Assembly: GCF_030151385.1 (NCBI RefSeq)
Contig: NZ_JASLDS010000006.1
Coordinates: forward strand, 1 to 44,163
DNA from: Soonwooa sp.
Lineage (GTDB): Bacteria > Bacteroidota > Bacteroidia > Flavobacteriales > Weeksellaceae
Reading direction: 5' to 3'
DNA: 44,163 nt
Part shown: positions 1 through 8,209 of the stretch, piece after piece
Position numbering within the stretch: position 1 is the first letter of the stretch
How the letters are laid out: the number at the start of each line of letters is the position of its first letter
Notes under the pieces: model-generated
Databases searched by the model: none
Seen by the model: the letters and a program-made list of their open reading frames with translations, nothing else
Told to the model about the DNA's origin: nothing
Made by a program: the position numbers and the translations under genes

Positions 1-42
1 TGTTTAGTGTTTAGTGTTTAGTGTTTAGTGTTTAGTGTTTAG
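1..42. repeat. Tandem heptamer array TGTTTAG x6 (cut by window edge)
   Basis: Six perfect head-to-tail copies of the 7-mer TGTTTAG fill the first 42 bases. The array probably continues outside the window. A different heptamer array follows after six bases. Confidence 0.95.
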
Positions 43-48
43 CAAAAA

Positions 49-187
49 TAATTCATAATTCATAATTCATAATTCATAATTCATAATTCATAATTCATAA
101 TTCATAATTCATAATTCATAATTCATAATTCATAATTCATAATTCATAATTCATAATTCATAATTCATAATTCATAATTCATAATTC
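49..187. repeat. Tandem heptamer array TAATTCA, about 20 copies
   Basis: Nineteen perfect copies of TAATTCA plus a six-base partial copy, with no visible mismatch. The array ends in TAATTCTAAAA, the same junction as the second TAATTCA array at 30440-30543. It stops about 55 bases before the -7 box of the ABC-F gene, so it sits just upstream of a promoter. Confidence 0.95.
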
Positions 188-241
188 TAAAATCGTAATT
201 CTGAAAAAAAAACTTCAATTTTCTCTCTCGCTTAAAATCCT

Positions 242-249
242 TACTTTTG
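242..249 (+). promoter_or_regulatory. Promoter -7 box of the ABC-F gene
   Basis: TACTTTTG matches the Bacteroidota consensus TAnnTTTG. It lies 18 bases before the ATG at 268, giving a leader of about 14 nt. No clean TTTG -33 element is seen; the nearest candidate is a TTTTC around 219-223. Confidence 0.6.
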
Positions 250-267
250 CACCGTAAAATTTAACAC

Positions 268-2202
268 ATGGTTTCAGTACAAGGTTTAGGGCTTCATCAT
301 TCTGGTAATTATCTTTTTAGAGATGTGAATTTCACCATCAAAAAAGATGATAAAGTCGGTTTGGTAGGTAAAAATGGAGCGGGAAAATCTACACTTCTTA
401 AAATACTTTCTAAGGAAATAACTTTCTTCGAAGGAAATGTTGTCACAGAAGGTAATATCACAATTGGTTTTCTAAAGCAAGATTTAGATTTTGTAAAAGG
501 TAGAACTGTTTGGAACGAAACCATGCAAGCTTTTGAGCAAATTAATGCTTGGAAAGACGAATTAGAAGAGGTTAATCATCAATTAGCAACCAGAACAGAT
601 TACGAAAGTGATGCTTACTCTGACCTTATTCAGAAAATGACAGAGCTTAACGATTTGTTGATGAATCATGATGCCTATAATCTTGAAGGCGATGTGGAGA
701 AGGTTTTGTTTGGACTTGGTTTCAAAGCAGATGATTTTCATAAAATCACTGACGAGTTCTCTGGTGGATGGAGAATGCGTATCGAATTGGCGAAGCTTTT
801 ACTTCAGAAAAATGATTTGATGCTTCTGGATGAGCCGACCAACCACTTGGATATGGAATCCATTATTTGGTTAGAAAACTTCTTGAAAGATTATAACGGT
901 GCCATCGTTTTGGTAAGTCATGATAAGCAGTTTATGACCGCCGTTTGTAACAGAACTTTTGATGTTAACAACAAAAAAGTGGACGATTACAAAGCCAACT
1001 ATTCCAAATATTTGGTAATGCGTGAAGAACGTCGCGAGAAGTTGGCACAAGCTAAGAAAAACCAAGATGCGGAAATCAAACAGATGGAAGACAACATCAA
1101 CAAGTTCCGTGCAAGTGCGACCAAAGCTTCTTTTGCGCAATCTTTGATTAAAAAATTAGATAAAATCGAACGTATCGAAATCGACAACGAGGACGTTTCT
1201 AAATTCAATATTCGATTTGTACAATCTGTTGTTCCTGGGAAAGTTGTTTTCGAAGCCGATAAACTTGGAAAAGCTTACGGGCAAAAACAGATTTTTGATG
1301 ATGTCGATTTCTTTATACAACGTGGTGATCGTATCGCTTTGTTGGGGCAAAATGGTCAAGGAAAAACGACTTTAGCTAAAATTTTGGCTGGCGAAATTAA
1401 AGACCATTCCGGAAATTGGACTTTGGGACACAATGTCAACATTGGTTATTTTGCTCAAAATCAGGAAGAGGTTTTAACACCAGACAAAACGGTTCTTCAA
1501 GAAGCAGAAGATTCTGCAACCGAAGAAACGAGACCTAGAGTTCGTGACCTTTTAGGATCTTTCTTGTTCCAAGGTGAAGATGTTACCAAAAAGACGAAAG
1601 TCCTTTCTGGAGGAGAAAGAAACCGTCTAGCACTTTGTAAGTTGTTGTTACGTCCTTTCAACACGTTGATTATGGACGAACCTACCAACCACTTGGATAT
1701 TCAGTCTAAAGAAATTATCAAATTGGCGCTTCAAAAGTTTGAAGGAACCTTGATCGTTATTTCTCACGACCGTGAATTCCTGCAAGGTCTTTGTGATAAA
1801 ATCTTTGAATTCCGTGATGGAAAAATGAAAGAATTCTTAGGAAACATCGACGAATATCTGGAGTTCCGTCAAAAAGAAAGCATCCGTGAAATCTCTGCCG
1901 AAAAAGCTAAGCTTCATGGTGAGGAAGTTAAAGTGGAACAAGCTAAAAAAGAAGAAAAACCTGTTGAAAAGGAAGCTTCAACTAATTCTGGTTTTGTAAG
2001 CAAAGAGCAAAAAGCTGTTTTAAACAAGATTAAAAAAGTGGAAGAAAAAATTTCGGAGCTTGAAACCAAGGTTTCGGAATTCGAAGCGCAGTTTACGAAA
2101 GATAATCCATCGGACGAAACTTTAGAACAATACAACAAGACAAAAGAAGAACTTGATCTTGCCTTGCAAGAATGGGAGTTTTTGTCAGAACAAACTTCGT
2201 AA
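268..2202 (+). CDS. ABC-F family ATPase (EttA/Uup/YdiF-like ribosome-associated factor)
   Basis: A soluble protein of 644 residues with two ABC cassettes and no membrane segments, the layout of ABC-F translation factors. Cassette 1 has Walker A GKNGAGKST (about residues 35-43), signature SGGWRMR (about 165-171) and Walker B LMLLDEPTNHLD. The charged, Lys/Glu-rich stretch after it is the expected inter-domain linker that reaches into the ribosome. Cassette 2 has Walker A GQNGQGKTT, signature LSGGERNRLAL and Walker B TLIMDEPTNHLD. The last 90 residues are Lys/Glu-rich and likely coiled coil, as in Uup-type members. ABC-F proteins act on stalled or initiating ribosomes and some protect against antibiotics; the sequence does not tell which type this is. 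It is monocistronic, with its own promoter and a strong terminator. Confidence 0.93.
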   Translation: MVSVQGLGLHHSGNYLFRDVNFTIKKDDKVGLVGKNGAGKSTLLKILSKEITFFEGNVVTEGNITIGFLKQDLDFVKGRTVWNETMQAFEQINAWKDELEEVNHQLATRTDYESDAYSDLIQKMTELNDLLMNHDAYNLEGDVEKVLFGLGFKADDFHKITDEFSGGWRMRIELAKLLLQKNDLMLLDEPTNHLDMESIIWLENFLKDYNGAIVLVSHDKQFMTAVCNRTFDVNNKKVDDYKANYSKYLVMREERREKLAQAKKNQDAEIKQMEDNINKFRASATKASFAQSLIKKLDKIERIEIDNEDVSKFNIRFVQSVVPGKVVFEADKLGKAYGQKQIFDDVDFFIQRGDRIALLGQNGQGKTTLAKILAGEIKDHSGNWTLGHNVNIGYFAQNQEEVLTPDKTVLQEAEDSATEETRPRVRDLLGSFLFQGEDVTKKTKVLSGGERNRLALCKLLLRPFNTLIMDEPTNHLDIQSKEIIKLALQKFEGTLIVISHDREFLQGLCDKIFEFRDGKMKEFLGNIDEYLEFRQKESIREISAEKAKLHGEEVKVEQAKKEEKPVEKEASTNSGFVSKEQKAVLNKIKKVEEKISELETKVSEFEAQFTKDNPSDETLEQYNKTKEELDLALQEWEFLSEQTS

Positions 2203-2207
2203 ATACT

Positions 2208-2237
2208 AAATCCTCCAATTGCGGAGGATTTTTTTTT
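2208..2237 (+). terminator. Rho-independent terminator after the ABC-F gene
   Basis: Perfect 9-bp stem AAATCCTCC/GGAGGATTT with a six-base loop, followed by a T run. It begins five bases after the stop codon. Confidence 0.93.
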
Positions 2238-2332
2238 GCATTTAATATTATTTTTAAAAATTTAAAAACCCGAAAGCCGTTTTCAAAAAAGACTTTTAAT
2301 AAAACTAGAATTTCAAAATCAAGATAAATCCG

Positions 2333-2340
2333 TATTTTTG
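2333..2340 (+). promoter_or_regulatory. Promoter -7 box of the S9 peptidase gene
   Basis: TATTTTTG is a full TAnnTTTG match 19 bases before the ATG at 2360. A TTTC at 2311-2314 sits 18 bases upstream, where a TTTG -33 box would be expected. Confidence 0.6.
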
Positions 2341-2359
2341 GTATTTAATACAATATTCA

Positions 2360-4498
2360 ATGAAATTCTTAAAATACTCTTTTGTTGCTTTGGCGGTTAG
2401 CAGCTTGGCTTTTGCACAGAATCAAAAATTCACGATGGCAGAAGCGGTTAACGGAATGCGAAGCAATCTTGCTCCCAAAAGCATTTCTCAATTTTCTTGG
2501 TCAGATGATGGACAATCTTATATTCAGTCTGTTAAAAATGCTTACTTAACAACCGATGTTAAAAGCAAAAAACAAGACACCTTGATTTCACTTTTTCAAC
2601 TAAATCAAAATCTTGGCACGGACAAATTAAAATCGTTTCCAAAAATTAATTTCGTTGGCAAAGACAAAGCTTATTTCGTCAATAATAATCAGTTGGTTTG
2701 GTTGACAAAATCCGGAAAAAACTGGACTGCAAACAACCGAATTTCGGTACCTGACAATAACGAAAACCTACAACTTTTAGGAGATAATAAGAATTTCGTT
2801 TTTACTAAAGCCAACAACCTTTACATCAACAAAGATGGTAAAGAAATAGCAATTACCAATGATGACAACAAAGACATCATCAATGGACAATCCGTTCACA
2901 GAAACGAATTCGGAATCAAAGGTGGTATTTTCGCAGCGCCAAATTCTGAGATGATTGCTTTCTACAGAATGGACCAAAGTATGGTAAACGACTATCCTGT
3001 TATCGATTGGTCGGTAACGCCTGCTGTTAACACGAACATCAAATATCCGATGGCTGGACAAAAGTCGCACGAGGTAACAATGGGCGTTTACGATGTTAAA
3101 ACCAACAAAACGCATTTTCTTAATATAGATGGCGACAAAGAGCAATACTTAACGGCGGTGTCATGGAGTCCAGATTCCAAATATATTTTTATTGCGGTGC
3201 TTAACCGTGGTCAAAATCACATGAAGTTCAACCAATACGATGCTGTAACAGGTAATTTGGTAAAGACACTTTTTGAAGAAACCAACGACAAATATGTAGA
3301 ACCTCAAAATCCAATCGTTTTCTTACCAAATTCTAACACCGATTTCATTTGGCAAAGTCAAAGAACAGGTTTCAACCATTTGTTCCATTATAATCTGGAC
3401 AAAGGTTTGGTAGGACAATTGACTAACGGCGATTGGTTGGTGACCGAAATTCTTGGATTTAACGAAAAACAAAAAGACATTTATTTTATTTCCACCAAAG
3501 AAACTGCGCTAGAGAGACATCTTTATCGTGTTAACTGGCAAACTCAAAAAATGGAAAGACTAGACAAAGCTGAGGGAATGCACCAAGGTATTTTGTCAAA
3601 AGATGGCTCTAAACTTTACGATGTGTACGCCAACGCAACTACGCCGCGTGTTGCCAACATCATCTACACTAACAATCTGAAATCCGAAAACATTTTAACC
3701 TCTGAAAATCCGCTTAAAAACTACAAGCGTCCTGAGATTAAAAATGTAACCTTAAAAGCCGACGACGGCACTGACCTTTACGGAAAAATCATTCTTCCAA
3801 CAGACTTCGACCCTAACAAAAAATATCCGACAATTGTCTATTTGTACAATGGTCCACACTTACAGTTGATTTCCAACTCCTTCCCTGCTTCGGGCAATCT
3901 TTGGTACGAATATATGGCGCAAAACGGCTACATTATTTTCACGATGGATGGCCGCGGATCGTCTAACAGAGGTGTCAAATTCGAGCAAGCTGTTTTCAGA
4001 AACTTGGGCGATACCGAAATGAACGACCAATTAAAAGGCGTTGCTTATCTAAAATCTCTACCTTACGTTGATGCTCAAAATATGGGAATCCACGGCTGGA
4101 GTTTTGGTGGTTTTATGACGACTTCCTTTATGTTGAAGCATCCAGAAGTCTTCAAAGCTGCCGTTGCTGGAGGTCCCGTTATCGACTGGAATATGTACGA
4201 AATCATGTACACCGAACGCTATATGGACACGCCACAAGAAAACCCACAAGGTTATGCTAAAGCCAATCTTTTGGACAAAGTACAGAACCTAAAAGGCAAT
4301 CTTTTGATGATTCACGGTGCGCAGGACGATGTTGTGGTTTGGCAACATTCCATCAAGTTCCTCAAGGCTGCTGTTGACAATGGCGTGCAGTTGGATTATT
4401 TCGTGTATCCAGGGCATCAGCACAATGTCATCGGCAAAGACCGCGTCCATTTGATGCAAAAAGTGACCGATTATTTTGATCAACATCTAAAAAAATAA
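2360..4498 (+). CDS. Exported S9 family peptidase, dipeptidyl-peptidase-IV-like
   Basis: 712 residues: an N-terminal Sec signal peptide (hydrophobic stretch ending LAFAQ), a beta-propeller region to about residue 470, then an alpha/beta hydrolase domain. The nucleophile Ser581 is in GWSFGG, Asp656 is in GAQDDVV, and the catalytic His is in GHQHNV (688, possibly 686). This order and length fit S9B dipeptidyl peptidase IV, which removes X-Pro dipeptides from peptide N-termini. Flavobacteria use such periplasmic or surface enzymes for protein utilisation. The gene stands alone between a promoter and a terminator. I infer an X-Pro dipeptidase role; the exact cleavage specificity cannot be read from sequence. 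Confidence 0.9.
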   Translation: MKFLKYSFVALAVSSLAFAQNQKFTMAEAVNGMRSNLAPKSISQFSWSDDGQSYIQSVKNAYLTTDVKSKKQDTLISLFQLNQNLGTDKLKSFPKINFVGKDKAYFVNNNQLVWLTKSGKNWTANNRISVPDNNENLQLLGDNKNFVFTKANNLYINKDGKEIAITNDDNKDIINGQSVHRNEFGIKGGIFAAPNSEMIAFYRMDQSMVNDYPVIDWSVTPAVNTNIKYPMAGQKSHEVTMGVYDVKTNKTHFLNIDGDKEQYLTAVSWSPDSKYIFIAVLNRGQNHMKFNQYDAVTGNLVKTLFEETNDKYVEPQNPIVFLPNSNTDFIWQSQRTGFNHLFHYNLDKGLVGQLTNGDWLVTEILGFNEKQKDIYFISTKETALERHLYRVNWQTQKMERLDKAEGMHQGILSKDGSKLYDVYANATTPRVANIIYTNNLKSENILTSENPLKNYKRPEIKNVTLKADDGTDLYGKIILPTDFDPNKKYPTIVYLYNGPHLQLISNSFPASGNLWYEYMAQNGYIIFTMDGRGSSNRGVKFEQAVFRNLGDTEMNDQLKGVAYLKSLPYVDAQNMGIHGWSFGGFMTTSFMLKHPEVFKAAVAGGPVIDWNMYEIMYTERYMDTPQENPQGYAKANLLDKVQNLKGNLLMIHGAQDDVVVWQHSIKFLKAAVDNGVQLDYFVYPGHQHNVIGKDRVHLMQKVTDYFDQHLKK

Positions 4499-4501
4499 AA
4501 C

Positions 4502-4538
4502 AAAAATCCGTTCTTCAATTTTGGAGAGCGGATTTTTT
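4502..4538 (+). terminator. Terminator after the S9 peptidase gene
   Basis: AAAAATCCG and TCT pair with AGA and CGGATTTTT through one T-G pair, with a short loop and a T run. Repeat copy A starts directly at the end of the T run. Confidence 0.9.
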
Positions 4539-4539
4539 A

Positions 4540-4664
4540 TTTGGGCGGCATCTCGGGCTATTCAGGGGTTCCGTCTTCAGAAGCTCGAACTTTTCCATCG
4601 CACTTCTTCAGACCGCTCGCTGCGCTCGCGCCCTTACTATCCCGGCCTCAGATCGTGGATAATT
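4540..4664 (+). repeat. Dispersed GGGCGGC repeat, copy A
   Basis: About 120 bp that recur at 11768 and 21887 in the same orientation. Conserved blocks are TTTGGGCGGCAT, CGGGCTATTCAGGGGTT, GTCTTCAGA, TTCTTCAGACCGCTC and CGCGCCCTTACTATCCCGGC; the middle varies. GGGCTATTCAGGG and CCCTTACTATCCC form an imperfect inverted repeat (10 of 13 pairs), so the element can fold on itself. Confidence 0.9.
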
Positions 4665-4673
4665 AGGTAATTA

Positions 4674-5159
4674 TCAGCTTTTAGATTTAGACCTTTTCAA
4701 TTTGCGATATTCCCAAGGAGCAATGGCGTTTTTATCCTGCCATAATCCAAGCTTATTCATTTCTGCATTGTTCTGCAAATCACCCAAGCTTTGGTCTTTA
4801 GAATATTGATAATACCACCATCCATAACCAGCTTTTATAAGTTCTGCGGATAGATATTTTTTGTCATAGTACACTTTTGCAACACTTCTGCCGTAACGGT
4901 CCTTCGTCGTTTCAATAAAGGTAATTTGTTTTCCAAAAACCTCATCAGAGGTAAATTGCTTCGCATTTTTTCCAAATGCTTGTCCACTTTCAGGACAATC
5001 TACTTCTGCTAATCTTAAAGTGAGCTGAATGTTTCCTTCCAAAAGTACCACAATTGTATCGCCATCTTTTATCCCAACTACTTTTGCCGTGGTTTGGCTA
5101 AAACAAAAATTGTACACTAAAAATAAAAAGATACTAAAGAAATGTTTTGGAGAGGTCAT
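4674..5159 (-). CDS. Secreted thermonuclease-family nuclease (SNase-like)
   Basis: 161 residues: a signal peptide ending around CFSQ, then an SNase (staphylococcal nuclease) fold. The metal- and phosphate-binding residues are present: Asp in DGDTIVVL, Arg and Asp/Glu in LRLAEVDCPE, and Arg in DRYGRSVAKVYY, matching Asp21, Arg35/Asp40/Glu43 and Arg87 of the staphylococcal enzyme. It should be an active exported calcium-dependent DNA/RNA nuclease. The tail is basic (Lys/Arg/Ser). The upstream gene on the same strand, 75 bases away, encodes another small exported protein, so the two may be co-transcribed. No consensus -7 box lies directly upstream. Confidence 0.9.
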   Translation of the reverse strand: MTSPKHFFSIFLFLVYNFCFSQTTAKVVGIKDGDTIVVLLEGNIQLTLRLAEVDCPESGQAFGKNAKQFTSDEVFGKQITFIETTKDRYGRSVAKVYYDKKYLSAELIKAGYGWWYYQYSKDQSLGDLQNNAEMNKLGLWQDKNAIAPWEYRKLKRSKSKS

Positions 5160-5234
5160 GTAGTTTGTATTGGGATTAGAAATTTTAGTTTTTTTGAAAA
5201 TAAAAGTGATGATATTAATACATCAACATTTATT

Positions 5235-5606
5235 TCACCTCTCATGTTGATGACAATAGCCATTTTTGTTTCTTGTTTTATGCTTGCATCGAGTACCTTT
5301 TTGCGTCATACCTTTGCATTGGACAGAAGCACCAGTGCCTTTCGCCTCGTTTGATTTGATGCCTAACGAAGAAGATGACGAAAAACCTAATGCTCGAGAA
5401 TTGGAATTTGGCTTGCATTGTTTACAAGCTTCAAGTCCCATTTCTATTGCCCGTGAAATGGATAAAGCATTGGACACATTCTTTACATAACGACATTGAG
5501 ACGTGTGATATTTCCCGCCGCTTGGCGTTTTGTACACCGTTTGAGAAGAAATACTTTCTGAAAATATAACGAGTGAAAATAGTAGAATTCGCGCAAAGAT
5601 TTTCAT
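5235..5606 (-). CDS. Small exported Cys/His-rich protein with DUF5763-like zinc-ribbon tail
   Basis: 123 residues with a signal peptide ending near SISSQ. The mature part has two Cys/His modules. The first, YHTSQCRYVKN followed by EACKQCKP, resembles the CxxC modules often found beside or fused to secreted SNase domains. The second, CKGMTQKGTRCKHK with YCHQH, has the Cys-Cys-Cys-His spacing of DUF5763-type small zinc-binding domains. A Ser-rich linker joins them. It lies just upstream of the thermonuclease on the same strand, so a shared role in handling extracellular DNA is plausible but not proven. Biochemical function unknown. Confidence 0.75.
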   Translation of the reverse strand: MKIFARILLFSLVIFSESISSQTVYKTPSGGKYHTSQCRYVKNVSNALSISRAIEMGLEACKQCKPNSNSRALGFSSSSSLGIKSNEAKGTGASVQCKGMTQKGTRCKHKTRNKNGYCHQHER

Positions 5607-5658
5607 GAAGTTTTTGTAAAATCAAAAATTGTGGATGATTTATTCTTTAATTAGTCCG

Positions 5659-6132
5659 CTAAAATAGTGAATCTTCATCTTCATCCAAAAAGTTAAGTTC
5701 ATCGCTGCGTTGTTCATAATCTGCTGAAATTCCTGCTGGATTAAAAAGTCCCCACGTATCGGTGATAAAATGTTTCTGATTGAAATTTGAAACCCATTCT
5801 ATAAATAGTAAACGAAATTCCTCAATAAGGTCTCGTACCAACTGGTAGTATTTAACATCTTCGAAGTCAAACATTTTTAAAGAATGATAAGAAACCATTA
5901 AATCGCGTGCTGCTTTCCTAATTATCGCGGCATTCTCCATTTTTATATCATAGATTTTTACAGCAAAAGCACCTCTCAATTTTGATTGAATCACCATTGC
6001 ATCTTCCAATAATTGAAACTTAAGAACCATAAGATGTTCATTTTCTTCTGGAATTAAATCGGTAATGGTTTTCACCGTTTTGAAAATCTCTTCTGATTTT
6101 TGGTAAATCGCTTGTTCTATTTGAGTTGGCAT
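5659..6132 (-). CDS. Conserved-looking hypothetical, all-helical
   Basis: 157 residues, no signal peptide or membrane segment. The sequence is amphipathic and probably alpha-helical throughout, with repeated Leu/Ile spacing that suggests a helical bundle, and ends in an acidic Asp/Glu-rich tail. I do not recognise the family. The gene is on the same strand as its neighbours, 52 bases upstream of the small exported Cys/His protein. It could be a cytosolic binding protein; nothing in the sequence points to an enzyme. Confidence 0.65.
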   Translation of the reverse strand: MPTQIEQAIYQKSEEIFKTVKTITDLIPEENEHLMVLKFQLLEDAMVIQSKLRGAFAVKIYDIKMENAAIIRKAARDLMVSYHSLKMFDFEDVKYYQLVRDLIEEFRLLFIEWVSNFNQKHFITDTWGLFNPAGISADYEQRSDELNFLDEDEDSLF

Positions 6133-6230
6133 TGGTTTGTTTTAATTTTTTGAAGATAGATAATCTTGGTGTAAACTACATATTTTTTTTAGGAGACTTT
6201 AAAACTATGATTACATGAATTATTTAATCA

Positions 6231-6258
6231 AAAAAATGACATCCGAAGATGTCATTTT
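6231..6258 (-). terminator. Terminator with UUCG tetraloop after the hydrolase gene
   Basis: Read on the minus strand, an 11-bp perfect stem AAAATGACATC/GATGTCATTTT closes on a TTCG loop and runs into T residues. It starts four bases after the hydrolase stop codon. Confidence 0.93.
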
Positions 6259-6262
6259 AGCT

Positions 6263-7186
6263 TTATAAATTCTCTTTAAAGAAAGGAATTATTTTTTCCA
6301 ATGCCTCGGCGACTGGTTTTGGCTGATCATACAAATCGTAATGACTTGCGCCAGATACAACCTGTAGAGTTTTCTTAGTCGATCCTGCTTTTCTGAATAG
6401 TTCGAAGCCATCTCTGTGCGATCCAAATGCACCTGCTTTATCTCCAATCACGATATATAAAGGTTGTGTCAAGAGATGTTCAGCCAAATTAAAGGCATCA
6501 AATCCGAATGCTGGCTCCAATCCACTGAACAATAATTTGTTGGGAGAATTAGGATGTTGACCACGTTTCGTTGTATAATAATCGACTGCTTCAACAATAT
6601 CAATATCGGTGATTCCTGTTTTTGCCAAAGCCTCTTTGTCGACAGGGATATAAGAGGTTAGGAAAGGCTCTGCACCATTCGCTTCAGCTGTGCGTTGTGC
6701 TGCAATTGCTTCCAAAGCTTTGATGGCTGCATCGGGTGTTAAATCCCCTTCGCGCAGAATTCTGCCATAATTAGCGGCAACAACGGTTGCAATTGCTTTA
6801 TAACGTCTTTCGGTCATCGCGGCGCTTACTGCATAACCACCACCACCACAAACGCCCAATACACCAATACGGTTATTGTCCACATAAGGAAGTGTTGTTA
6901 GATAATCTGCTGCATAACGGAAATCGTCTATACGAGCTGCTGGATCTTCCAAAAATCTTGGTTCGCCGCCGCTTTCGCCTTGGAATGAAGCGTCAAAAGC
7001 TAAGGTAATAAAACCTGCTTCGGCTAAGGCCTTTCCATAAATATTTCCAGCAGTTTGTTCTTTACAACTGCTAATAGGATGCGCACAAACTATTGCAGGA
7101 TATGTTTTTGAGTCATCAAAGTCATTAGGGAATTGAAGAATTGCTGCCGATTCCCAGTTTCTGTTTTTAAATTTAACTGATTTCAT
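6263..7186 (-). CDS. Alpha/beta hydrolase, dienelactone-hydrolase/YcjY-like
   Basis: 307 residues, cytosolic. The nucleophile elbow is GVCGGGG, so the catalytic residue appears to be Cys rather than Ser, as in dienelactone hydrolases. The downstream Asp (VIGDKAG) and His (GASHYDLYD) complete a triad. An oxyanion-type motif AHPIS lies near residue 37. Substrate unknown; related proteins are often annotated only as alpha/beta hydrolases. The AraC-type gene 85 bases upstream on the same strand is a likely regulator, a pairing common for detoxifying hydrolases. It has its own -7 box at 7212-7219 and terminator. Confidence 0.85.
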   Translation of the reverse strand: MKSVKFKNRNWESAAILQFPNDFDDSKTYPAIVCAHPISSCKEQTAGNIYGKALAEAGFITLAFDASFQGESGGEPRFLEDPAARIDDFRYAADYLTTLPYVDNNRIGVLGVCGGGGYAVSAAMTERRYKAIATVVAANYGRILREGDLTPDAAIKALEAIAAQRTAEANGAEPFLTSYIPVDKEALAKTGITDIDIVEAVDYYTTKRGQHPNSPNKLLFSGLEPAFGFDAFNLAEHLLTQPLYIVIGDKAGAFGSHRDGFELFRKAGSTKKTLQVVSGASHYDLYDQPKPVAEALEKIIPFFKENL

Positions 7187-7211
7187 AATTCTGTACTTTT
7201 AATTAATGATG

Positions 7212-7219
7212 CAAAATTA
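7212..7219 (-). promoter_or_regulatory. Promoter -7 box of the hydrolase gene
   Basis: Minus-strand TAATTTTG fits TAnnTTTG fully, 25 bases before the hydrolase ATG. No -33 TTTG is found, which would suit a promoter activated by the neighbouring AraC protein. Confidence 0.55.
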
Positions 7220-7271
7220 CATCGGTACAGGCGGCAGTGGTTTGAACGATTTACCTTTAGTATTTCACAAT

Positions 7272-8141
7272 TTACTGATTCCTAAAAATACTGGGTGTAA
7301 TACCTGCTTCTTTCTTGAAGAACCGCGTGAAATAAGAGTTTGATTCGAAGCCTAAACTATAACCAATTTCACTGATAGAAAGCTCCGTTTGACGAAGTTT
7401 GTTTTTTGCCAATTGCAAAACATGCTGATTGATATGCTCTTGTGGCGATGCACCTGTAAATTGTTTGATTAGGTCTCCAAAATAGTTAGTGGATAAGTTG
7501 GCTTTCTCCGCAAAGTAATGAACACTTGTCAATTGAGGTTCCTTTTGCAGATCGTAGTAATTATCGAGGTTCTCATAAAAATCCGCAACGACTTTATTGT
7601 AAATGTTTTCGCGTGTTTCGAATTGTCTTTTGTAAAAAGAATTGATATAACTAAGGATCAGGCTGGCATATGAAACCAAAATTTCCTGTGAAAAGGTCGC
7701 TTGGTTATACAGTTCATAAGATTTTTTGAACAAATCCATCAGTTGGGTTTCTTCGTCTTTGGTTAGAAATAAACCTTCATGATTTTTGTAATGAAGAAAA
7801 GAATAATCCTTTGCAAAACGCTTAAACAAAGTCGCATCAAGTAAAATATGATAACCAGTGAAAGGATTTTCAATATTCCAGCCGAGGAAGTTTTGGGGTT
7901 GGTCAAAATAAATAAAAGAATCCGCCATATCGTATTGTGTCTGTCCAAAATCTTTTTTTTTATCGTAGCCACTTTTAATTGCTAATAAATAAAAGTCGAT
8001 TTTTATAGGTTCAGATTGCTGCAAGATTCTATTATCCGCCTCATATTTAGTGAAGTGAATATGTTTGCTCTTAGGCTTTTTCAAATTGAGGTAAGCAAGA
8101 AAATCGGGTATGTTATAGATTTTGTCCACTTTTTTTTTCAA
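7272..8141 (-). CDS. AraC family transcriptional regulator
   Basis: Up to 289 residues. The last ~100 residues hold the two helix-turn-helix units of the AraC DNA-binding domain: FAEKANLSTNYFGDLIKQF and ISEIGYSLGFESNSYFTRFF, ending FKKEAGITPSIFR. The N-terminal part is a ligand-sensing type domain. The open frame begins with TTG at 8141. That TTG is the end of a TATTTTTG -7-like box (8139-8146), so a GTG at 8129 (VDKIYNIPDF) may be the true start; no ATG lies nearby. Probable target: the adjacent hydrolase gene. Confidence 0.88.
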   Translation of the reverse strand: MKKKVDKIYNIPDFLAYLNLKKPKSKHIHFTKYEADNRILQQSEPIKIDFYLLAIKSGYDKKKDFGQTQYDMADSFIYFDQPQNFLGWNIENPFTGYHILLDATLFKRFAKDYSFLHYKNHEGLFLTKDEETQLMDLFKKSYELYNQATFSQEILVSYASLILSYINSFYKRQFETRENIYNKVVADFYENLDNYYDLQKEPQLTSVHYFAEKANLSTNYFGDLIKQFTGASPQEHINQHVLQLAKNKLRQTELSISEIGYSLGFESNSYFTRFFKKEAGITPSIFRNQ

Positions 8142-8209
8142 AAATACAAGATTTCCTAAATTGAGGAATTGATAGTATTACCGAAATAATGTCAATTTTC
8201 ACCGAAAAG

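Noticed and set aside
49..187. CRISPR-like array
   Set aside because: The repeats are contiguous 7-mers with no spacers.
5142..5625. Several overlapping + strand frames opposite the thermonuclease and Cys/His genes
   Set aside because: They are shadows of the minus-strand genes; no family motifs.
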